Of a stretch of 64,000 nucleotides of DNA, positions 56,427 to 64,000 are shown one piece after another (positions within the stretch are counted from its first letter, which is position 1; every line of letters starts with the position of its first letter). The stretch is from Meghimatium bilineatum (Eukaryota > Mollusca > Gastropoda > Stylommatophora > Philomycidae): NCBI GenBank assembly GCA_034231615.1, contig CM067317.1, positions 19,985,379 through 20,049,378 of the forward strand, given 5' to 3'. Under the pieces are notes generated by a model. It made no database searches. It worked only from the letters and a program-made list of their open reading frames with translations, and was not told where the DNA came from. The position numbers and the translations under genes are program-made.

Positions 56427-57124
56427 CTGAGGAAACGCATGACAGAAGTGGACATTTTACAAGTGCTTATACAATGTCACGGTAAAATACAGCTACATAT
56501 GCAGAAGTGAACACTTTACAAGGATTTATACAGTGCCATTTTGGGTAAAGAGATACACTTCCAGTGTTAGGGAGATTGCCAACATACTAGAGGTGTGAGG
56601 GCTGGGGCAACAGAGGGCAAATATAACAGAAATAGGTAAGTTTTAGTTAGTCGGATGTAAGCAGCAGTTATCCATAATGGATACCAGGCTGCATTACATC
56701 TTCAACCCTAAGTCCTTGGCCACACAACCCTCGTGCAGCATGTTATCCAAGATCATCTCTTGGAGTTGAAGTCAACAGTTCTGGTACAACTTCTCCTTAT
56801 TCAAGCAGACAATTTACTCATATTTATTATAAAATTGGTAACATATCTTACTCAAGATGTAGCCATGAAAACATATTTACATTCAGCAGTTTACCTTGCT
56901 TTCTGAATGGTTTTAATTCACAATAATTGCTTGTGGTTAGATTTGAACCCAGTCCTATGATCATGGAGTCAGTCTATTAATATCTACTTGTAAATATTCT
57001 ATAGCAGGTTTTATTTCATCACGTTAAACCTGACACTTCCATCAAACCTTGACTGCAAGTTCTCACCTCTAATACTTTTAATGAAGATTATATTTCTTTT
57101 AACTTCAATATTCCTCTGGATATT
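56427..57124. other. Intron between exons b and c, nothing recognised
   Basis: No recognised content apart from the array that follows. Confidence 0.45.
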
Positions 57125-57625
57125 CAATTTCATCTTGATACATTTACATGATATAAACCACTGCATTCTGCTGATATAAACCATGACATACAACACATTC
57201 TGCTGATATAAACCATGACATACAACACATTCTGATGATATAAACCACAGTACACAACACATTCTGATGATATAAACCACAGTACACAACACATTCTGCT
57301 GATATAAACCACAGTACACAACACATTCTGCTGATATAAACCACGACATATAACACATTCTGATGATATAAATCACTGCATACAACACATTCTGATGATA
57401 TAAATCATGACATACAACACATTTTGATGATATAAATCATGACATACAACACATTCTGATGATATAAATCATGACATACAACACATTCTTATGATATAAA
57501 TCATGACATACAACACATTCTGATGATATAAATCATGACATACAACACATTCTGATGATATAAATCATGACATACAACACATTCTGATGAAATAAATCAT
57601 GACATACAACACATTCTGATGACTC
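57125..57625. repeat. 32-bp minisatellite derived from family C, about 15 copies
   Basis: Unit gatgatataaatcatgacat, acaacacattct with a tataaaccacagtacacaac subtype at the left. The unit corresponds to the internal family C stretch tataaaccatg-aca-cacattctgctga seen at 56188-56220 and 57685-57712. Minus frames of 64-125 codons in it are artefacts. Confidence 0.95.
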
Positions 57626-57629
57626 AGAA

Positions 57630-57760
57630 GCTGTGCTTGGTATCAGATGTGTCAGGCCATAAGGTGTACATATCACAGTCAAGGTATAAACCATGGCATA
57701 ACACATTCCTTTCTCCAGACTACATCCTGCTAATCTGCAGGATTTTGAAAATGAACATAG
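57630..57760 (+). repeat. Dispersed repeat family C (3' half)
   Basis: ggtatcagatgtgtcaggcc ataaggtgtacatatcac, ggtataaaccatggcataac, acattcctttctccagacta, catcctgctaatctgcagga, ttttgaaaatgaacatagaa. It directly follows the 32-bp array. Confidence 0.9.
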
Positions 57761-57912
57761 AAGAAGAAAATACTCTCCACGAGACTATTCTTCATCTTAC
57801 TTTTAATTAGAAAAGATTATCAATGATTTTAAGTAATCTAATAGAGAATTTAATCTCCTGTTCAGATTGCTGGCAAATTACCACATGTAAAAAAGACACA
57901 AGTTTTATGATT

Positions 57913-57945
<33 letters not shown>

Positions 57946-58203
57946 TAAACCAAATGGGAAGGAAACAGTAAAAACAATGTCCAATAACACAATAACAGGA
58001 AACACACTAGCCCACAGATAAAATAAATTGAGTGAATGAAATAGCAGAACTCCCCCAGCACAGTTAGTCACTCTTTCTCTCCCACTCATTTGACTGCACT
58101 CATTAATAGGACTGCATGAATACACAGAACATGCACCAAATAGAAGTCTATCTCCGCGACAAAAATGTGAAATGAATATGTTGAACAGACACATTACTCT
58201 TAC
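57761..58203. other. Intron near exon b donor, with short (AT)n
   Basis: (at)n at about 57915-57950, otherwise nothing. Confidence 0.45.
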
Positions 58204-58261
58204 CTTCACATCATAGTAATGGATGCCATATGTTGGAAGTTTTTCTACAATGGTCATATAA
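58204..58261 (-). CDS. FRMD4: FRMD4-like exon b: start of FERM F3 lobe (58 nt)
   Basis: Bounded by acceptor …ctctccacag and donor gtaagagt. It opens with a single T that completes the Asn codon split across the intron, then encodes YMTIVEKLPTYGIHYYDVK. The LPTYG-HYY block is a hallmark of the start of the F3 subdomain in FERM proteins, and the whole string is closest to FRMD4A/B. It ends in phase 0, as the next exon requires. A longer open frame runs on past the donor into the intron, but the strong donor and the perfect continuation in the next exon make that read-through spurious. Confidence 0.92.
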
Positions 58262-58505
58262 CTGTGGAGAGTAATGAGGACATATTATTTCTTCTGGAAA
58301 ATAATTGTCAAAAGTTGTATACTTATTTTGTGTTGTAAATTTTGACACTGGAAAAGTGAGAGAATACAAATTATGTAATTGATAAAAACATGTAGTTACC
58401 AGATGGTGAAAAAAATAACCACGAGATAATATACATAGATGAAACATCCGAGAGTGTATGACTGACTATATTTTAACAACATATTATACACTAGCATCAT
58501 ATCCT

Positions 58506-58578
58506 GCATCAGTGCTGGTTTCTGCTCTATGAACCCCAGTCAGTGCTGGTTTATGCGCTATGAACCCCAGTCAGTGCT
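58506..58578. repeat. 37-bp tandem duplication
   Basis: tatgaaccccagtcagtgct ggttt occurs twice. Confidence 0.9.
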
Positions 58579-58747
58579 GAAGGAACATAGATAATAGCAG
58601 ATACAACTTTGCTAAGGATTGGGGGAGAGAGTGTGTGTATTTCCTAGAGAAAAAACGTTTCATCTGCTTTTGGCGTTTGTTTTTTTAAATACTTTACAGT
58701 CTCAACCTTTCATTTCCCCTCCTATTTCACACCTATCATGTTTTGCA

Positions 58748-58880
58748 TTTCTTGTTTTATTCTTTACATTATATAGCAGACATATCACCATATTCTTGTT
58801 TTATTCTTTACATTATATAGCAGACATATCACCATATTCTTGTTTTATTCTTTACATTATATAGCAGACATATCACCATC
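58748..58880. repeat. 44-bp minisatellite, 3 copies
   Basis: Unit tcttgttttattctttacat, tatatagcagacatatcacc, atat. Confidence 0.95.
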
Positions 58881-59429
58881 TTGAAAGGCTGTCCAGGATA
58901 AGGATGATTATCTCACTCAGTGTTTCCCAACATGTAGCCCATGGGTGCGGGGCAATTTCATTGTTCAAGGGAGGGGAGGGGGACAATTCGAACAAGTTGT
59001 AATTAGACTTCGGGAATAATTCAATGTTTGAAAATTTAAAAAAATATGTATATGTCACAGGAGGGGGAGGGGGGGGGGGGTCAGAATTTTATAAAGACTT
59101 AGGTGGCGCATGGTAAAAAAAAAAAATGTTGGAAATACTGAATGTATGCTTAGTGATTTTCTGCAATGATGCAAAAGGTAATCATCAATATTAAAATATT
59201 TTTATTTTCTTGTATAGCCTCTGCATGTATGCTATCCTGTACAGAACCTTGTTGTCTTTTACCAGTAGTGTATTATTGTTATTGATAATTCTGCGATGTA
59301 ACAGGTAGTTTCTTAGAAAACTGCTTCCAACATGTTTATGAATTAGAAAACGGAAATAATAATAATATAACTTACACTATTCAGTATTATGTTGTGGAAT
59401 TTTGAGGTAAATTATTTTCTTTGTTTATG
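58881..59429. other. Intron sequence, nothing recognised
   Basis: G and A homopolymer runs near 59060-59130. Confidence 0.4.
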
Positions 59430-60603
59430 TTTGTTTCCCTTCACTAGCTAGTTCACATATTTATAAATGTTTATCTTCATGGGCAATTTAACACCTGTGC
59501 TGTTTCTTTAATAAGCTAGTTTATATTCTTGCTAATATTTCTCTTCACAAGCTAGTTCACACCCTTACTAATATTTCTCTTCACTAGCTAGTTCACACCC
59601 TTACTAATGTTTCTCTTCACAAGCTAGTTCACACCCTTACTAATATTTCTCTTCACTAGCTAGTTCACACACTTACTAATATTTCTCTTCACTAGCTAGT
59701 TCACACCCGTACTAATATTTCTCTTCACTAGCTAGTTCACACCCTTACTAATATTTCTCTTCACTAGCTAGTTCACACCCTTACTAATATTTCTCTTCAC
59801 TAGCTAGTTCACACCCTTACTAATATTTCTCTTCACTAGCTAGTTCACACCCTTACTAATGTCTCTCTTCACCGGCTAGATCGCATCATTGCTATTGTTT
59901 CTCTTCACTAGCTAGTTCACACCCTTACTAATGTTTCTCTTCACTAGCTAGTTCACACCCTTACTAATATTTCTCTTCACTAGCTAGTTCACACCCTTAC
60001 TAATGTTTCTCTTCACTAGCTAGTTCACACCCTTACTAATGTTTCTCTTCACTAGCTAGTTCACACCCTTACTAATGTTTCTCTTCACTAGCTAGTTCAC
60101 ACCCGTACTAATGTTTCTCTTCACTAGCTAGTTCACACCCTTACTAATATTTCTCTTCACTAGCTAGTTCACACCCTTACTAATATTTCTCTTCACTAGC
60201 TAGTTCACACCCTTACTAATATTTCTCTTCACTAGCTAGTTCACACCCTTACTAATATTTCTCTTCACTAGCTAGTTCACACCCTTACTAATGTCTCTCT
60301 TCACCGGCTAGATCGCATCATTGCTATTGTTTCTCTTCACTAGCTAGTTCACACCCTTACTAATATTTCTCTTCACTAGCTAGTTCACACCCTTACTAAT
60401 ATTTCTCTTCACTAGCTAGTTCACACCCTTACTAATATTTCTCTTCACTAGCTAGTTCACACCCTTACTAATATTTCTCTTCACTAGCTAGTTCACACCC
60501 TTACTAATGTCTCTCTTCACCGGCTAGATCGCATCATTGCTATTGTTTCTCTTCACTAGCTAGTTCACACCCTTACTAATGTTTCTTTTCACTAACTAGT
60601 TTG
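59430..60603. repeat. 36-bp minisatellite, about 30 copies, with higher-order pattern
   Basis: Unit ctagctagttcacaccctta, ctaatatttctcttca. A distinctive variant pair (ctcttcaccggctagatcgc atcattgctattg) recurs near 59861, 60293 and 60509, spaced 432 and 216 bp (12 and 6 units). The first few units are diverged. Confidence 0.97.
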
Positions 60604-60940
60604 AATTGATATTAGCATGTAAACAGCGAATGTGCTTTTCACGAGCTCAGTGGACGTCTCAGAAAAACGAAAAAATGATTAGTGAGTCCCTTTGAATGGT
60701 GCATATATGGAAAACTTTTTTAATCTGATCCTAAGACTCATAAAAACCTGGCAGAATGTAGCTTCTAGAAGGCCATGCTGTACAGTAGCCATTTTAGAAG
60801 AGATTCTGTACGGGCACAATTTTACAAAATAAACACAAACAGTTAGTGTCCTGAGACTATTTTAAAACGACCTTCACTTAGAGCTATATATAAATCACTC
60901 CCACTGATTTAGAAAATACTACGCTGGTTTAGAAAAGGGA
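60604..60940. other. Intron sequence, nothing recognised
   Basis: No recognised content. Confidence 0.4.
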
Positions 60941-60990
60941 GCTGGTGTAGCTCAGGAGGTAGTACAAAGATTTCTACTTCAAAGGAAAAT
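60941..60990 (+). pseudogene. tRNA-like 5' half (A box only)
   Basis: gctggtgtagctcaggaggt agtacaaagat resembles an acceptor strand, a D arm with A box tagctcaggagg and an anticodon stem start. No B box or 3' half follows, so this is a tRNA or SINE-head fragment, not a working tRNA. Confidence 0.45.
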
Positions 60991-61184
60991 ATTTATATCA
61001 TCAAATATTTTGACCGTAAGACCATTAAGTCAAAGAAAATGGTTACTAGTAAACGGGATGGGCGTTACGTTTATCACATCAAGTCTACTTATGCAGATGG
61101 TCAATGAAATACACACTTCACGGGCGTGTAAAGAGGTCAGTTTTACACAGCGATGGCAATTAAACTAAATGTCCCGCCGAAGAC

Positions 61185-61335
61185 GGATGTGTCGGGCCAT
61201 TGGCGCAAATAAACGGCGACACAACGCATTTCCATTCTCTGGACTACATCCTGCTAGAAATCTGGTAGGACAATGGTCTTGCTACAAGGGAGAGCCAGCA
61301 GGAGTTTGAGAATGAACGATGAAGAAGAAGAAGAA
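61185..61335 (+). repeat. Dispersed repeat family C, variant C' (well preserved)
   Basis: gaagacggatgtgtcgggcc, attggcgcaaataaacggcg, acacaacgcatttccattct, ctggactacatcctgctaga, agccagcaggagtttgagaa tgaacgatgaagaag. Confidence 0.93.
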
Positions 61336-61464
61336 ACTAAATGTAAAACTGAAGTCTATAAATTCAACAATAGTTTAACAGCAATGTCTTATACATGATG
61401 TGTCTCGTTAATCGTTATCATGATTATTCATCTTGTAATTATTGTTAATTAATATTATTCTCCA

Positions 61465-61715
61465 TCTGCGTTCGTTCTCAAAATCCTGCAGATTAGCAGG
61501 ATCTAGTCAGGAGTATGGAATACACTGTGCCAAGGTTTACAGCTTGGCTGTGATATCTGCGCCTTTCGTCCAACTCCACTTCCGACTTCGGCATTGCTTC
61601 TGGGTCACTTGTCCCTCAATGGGATGGGACAGTCAACTCCACATCAAAACTTCCTTAGCTGTCTCTTACGACGTACATGGCAGGTAGTAGTGTCACTATT
61701 CTTTGCTTCCCGTTT
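61465..61715 (-). repeat. Dispersed repeat family C, near full length
   Basis: gcgttcgttctcaaaatcct, gcagattagcaggatctagt, tttacagcttggctgtgata tctgcgcctttcg, cggcattgcttctgggtcac, atgggacagtcaactccaca, cttacgacgtacatggcagg, tagtgtcactattctttgct. It faces the C' copy at 61185-61335, making an inverted pair. The 81-codon frame in it is not a gene. Confidence 0.93.
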
Positions 61716-62130
61716 GTACTCCAACAACACAGACGATTATTATTACTATTATTATTATTGGTATGAAAATTGAAGTGTCACAATGTTACAAGAGTACATT
61801 ACCAGACAGATTCAATGTTTGATAAATTTTAAAAAAAAATACTTTCAGAACACACTTCACATGATATTTTAGAGAAAACAATTTCTTGGTCTGTTCTATC
61901 TATACACACATGGTGTATAAACTCCAAATTAGAGACTTTGTAACCAGAAGTGATTTGTGCAGCACAAGTAAAGTAGTGTCCCCTTACAAAACACGCCTGT
62001 ACGCACAAGAATGAAACTAGATCTATTCACTAATATACCTGCAACTTTCAAAAGAAAAAAAAGAACTCTTTTGAGGGCATAATGTTATTACAAAGTTGTG
62101 ATACGAGAATAATTGAGTTCATGAACTTAC
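61716..62130. other. Intron after exon a donor, nothing recognised
   Basis: Short (att)n near 61738-61758, no other features. Confidence 0.45.
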
Positions 62131-62196
62131 TTAACAATAGCAAGTCCTCTCGATGTTCCGTTGATTCTCTCGTAGAAGTATATAACTCTATCTTCA
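62131..62196 (-). CDS. FRMD4: FRMD4-like exon a: end of FERM F2 lobe (66 nt)
   Basis: The exon follows an acceptor preceded by a pyrimidine-rich stretch (…cttatttcag) and ends at donor gtaagttc. It enters with one base completing a codon (TG|T would give the Cys of the family's YCEDRVI motif) and leaves with AA, completed to Asn by the next exon. It encodes EDRVIYFYERINGTSRG and then LAIV. This matches the FRMD4 segment just before F3, with the EDRVI start and the N/G-T/S-RG turn. The neighbouring intron has a SINE upstream and long tandem arrays downstream. The preceding exon, which should encode most of F2, is not visible up to 64000. Identification rests on residue-level recognition and on the phase match with the next exon. 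Confidence 0.88.
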
Positions 62197-62342
62197 CTGA
62201 AATAAGACAGTAATCAAGCTATAGTCACAAGTCTTTTATTGTTGAAAACTTATATATTAATTATTACAATTCACAATGTTGTACAATGATCGACTTTCGA
62301 TTAAATATGAACCCGTAATCATACCACAAATTCTGGCGTGAT

Positions 62343-62445
62343 CAATCTTCAATATATAAGATCTGCTGGCTGATTGGAAAACAGCTTTCTAAAGTGTCAT
62401 TTGACTTTCCCCGTTCATTGGTCAGTGTGTCGACAGAAAATGAAC
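62343..62445. mobile_element. MITE family E (diverged)
   Basis: agatctgctggctgattgga aaacagctttct, core ggtcagtgtgtcgacaga, and inverted parts gtcatttgac versus gtcaaatta. Confidence 0.5.
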
Positions 62446-62484
62446 ATCCCAGGATAAGTCAAATTAGGCACTTTACGATTTGGG

Positions 62485-62695
62485 GATTAGTGGTTAAGCT
62501 GTTCGCCTTGTGTTCAAGAGATCATGGGTTCGAATTCGAGTATTGTGTACAAGGTGGATTTTTTCGGAGATCCCTGTGGATTATCGCTTGAAGCTATGGA
62601 GTTACGTTTTCTGAGTGATATTCTCGACAGGAGACGTGCCGCTTCGTTGAGAGGGACGGAGTACATATGGGAAACCGAGTACAGTGATGTCAATT
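62485..62695 (+). mobile_element. tRNA-like SINE, family B (near full length)
   Basis: Head tagtggttaagctgttcgcc ttgtgttcaagagatc, B box gggttcgaattcg, body gtggattttttcggagatcc ctgtggattatcgcttgaag, ctcgacaggagacgtgccgc, ttcgttgagagggacggagt, acatatgggaaaccgagt. The 95-codon plus frame (62524-62811) lies inside it and is not a gene. Confidence 0.92.
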
Positions 62696-62699
62696 CTCC

Positions 62700-63822
62700 A
62701 CGATTTTTCAACCTTTTTTTCAACTTTACAATGTTCTTTTCCAATAAGCCCACGGTCTTATATTATTCTAGGCTGATTCGAATTGTCAGTTTCATTGGCT
62801 ACTCTTTATAGCCATTCAATGAAGAAACACCATAAGTCAAATCAGCCAAGGTAGTGACTCGGTCATGGAATAGCGAACAGATCTAATTTAATCAAAGGTC
62901 AGTCATGGCTGTATACCTTCAGACAAAACAACGACAGCGAGAGAAAGAAAGTAAGCAATCATTCTTGGTATCACGTGATGTGGATATTGATGTGGATGTG
63001 ATCACAAGATATTATGGAGCGGTCATTGTGACAGAATGGTCATAATAGTCATACGCTTTGGCATAACCAAGGTATACGCACTGATGTTCCTGGTTGGAAG
63101 GTAAAATAGTAAATACATCATTGCGTAGGATGAAGACACAGATCTATGATTTAACAAGAAATGTAACAAGAAGAATTGAGTGATAGTTCAAAATTTACAC
63201 GCCATTTACACCAAATGTAAGGATGACAACAACAGTTGGTTGATGGTTGTTGGTATTACTCTGACGTAATATAATAATAGCAGTCCATCGTAGGCGATGA
63301 TATCAACAGTTTCAGACATGTTACATCTGTTCAGTGTGTGCGGTGATCAATGAGAAGTCCAATCTTGGCATATAATCCTCTGCCACATGTGGGACATGTA
63401 TGATCAGAATTGGGCGTCTATGTTTTTGTTGTTATCTTTTCAAACAGCACGTTTTCTTAGTGGCTCTGAGATAATATGCTTCTCGACGATGTAATCATAT
63501 TTGCTGTTGTTGCTGCGGCGTACTGGACGATTCTGAGCGAGTGTCCCATGATGTTGCATCAATGTTGGATCTCTGTAGCAACACTGATTTAATAGTCTGA
63601 TGGTGAATGTTATATTTTCCATTTCATGTGGAAAAAAAATTGACACAGCTTAAAGCTATGGGTACCAAACTTTATGGGGAAAAAAATTAAGGGCAGATAT
63701 CGTGATTCTGATCACATCATATCTAGCAGTTCTGTTTGCGAATAATACAGACCGTAACACCGTGTTCCCTAATACTGCTTAATCAAAACCGTCTACATTA
63801 GAAGAGGTCCGCGCAGAATTCA
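62700..63822. other. Intron upstream of exon a, nothing recognised
   Basis: I looked for the preceding FERM exon (which should end in TG before a GT donor on the minus strand) and did not find it. Small minus frame 63440-63646 is unremarkable. Confidence 0.45.
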
Positions 63823-63993
63823 CTAGGTCTTCATTCGTTACTTTTTTTAAATTATTATCGTGACAGAAGTGTTCACGATTGTTGGTCACTATCTATATAC
63901 TTAGAGTTGCCTTGATGTTTATTTTGCCAAGTATATAAATAGTGGCCAACGGATATCATGACAATAATCAAGAAAAGTAACTAATGAAAGCCT
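63823..63993. mobile_element. Palindromic MITE, family D (best copy)
   Basis: Left arm aggtcttcattcgttacttt, ttattatcgtgac, ttggtcactatctatatact. Right arm, inverted: aggctttcattagttacttt, attgtcatgata, ttggccactatttatatact. About 171 bp in total with no coding capacity. Confidence 0.8.
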
Positions 63994-64000
63994 AATTAAT

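Noticed and set aside
57862-58257. 131-codon minus frame as a separate gene
   Set aside because: Its first residues are FRMD4 exon b; the rest is intron past a strong gtaagagt donor.
62524-62811. 95-codon plus frame
   Set aside because: Lies in a tRNA-like SINE (family B) found four other times in the window.
62197-64000. Preceding FERM F2 exon
   Set aside because: Searched for a minus-strand exon ending in TG before a GT donor with FRMD4 F2 residues; none convincing, so the exon is presumed outside the window.

Overview
This is metazoan nuclear DNA: AT-rich, intron-rich and crowded with short interspersed elements, relics of LINEs and DNA transposons, microsatellites and an unusual number of minisatellites. 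There are no operons or prokaryotic signals. The repeat style (tRNA-like SINEs, mollusc-style LINE C-termini, palindromic MITEs) suggests a lophotrochozoan, most probably a mollusc. That placement is inference and no species is claimed. The only host gene I can support runs on the minus strand across most of the window. Six short exons with matching phases and GT/AG splice sites, at 62196-62131, 58261-58204, 56426-56340, 53535-53459, 16364-16223 and 11673-11526, join into one open frame. It reads as the end of the F2 lobe and the whole F3 (PH-like) lobe of a FERM domain, followed by the start of the Ser-rich tail typical of the FRMD4A/FRMD4B family. In vertebrates FRMD4A/B are cortical scaffolds linking cytohesin/Arf6 and Par-3 in epithelial polarity. 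The start and the rest of the tail lie outside the window. The intron between the fourth and fifth exons is about 37.1 kb and holds most of the window's repeats. Layout: 1-11525 (downstream intron) has a 37-bp and a 32-bp minisatellite, two copies of one LINE reverse-transcriptase fragment joined to the 32-bp repeat, SINEs and MITEs, and an 87-bp perfect inverted repeat. 11526-16364 holds the last two exons seen, a LINE tail and a 244-bp MITE with an 8-bp target-site duplication. 16365-53458 is the giant intron, with a jockey-like RNase H relic, a 2.1-kb 62-bp satellite, a 1.3-kb 43-bp satellite, several smaller arrays, a mariner relic inside an inverted repeat, hAT-like ends, a 2.7-kb higher-order 43-bp satellite and a 0.8-kb inverted duplication. 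53459-62196 holds the four upstream exons and more arrays. 62197-64000 is the upstream intron with SINEs and a MITE. A dispersed repeat, called family C here, occurs about 15 times in both orientations, and several minisatellites abut or derive from it. The longest open frames (up to 901 codons, 44.0-46.7 kb) are artefacts of a satellite whose 43-bp unit has no stop codon in any minus-strand frame. All repeat family letters (A-G) are local labels, and copy numbers and periods were counted by eye.
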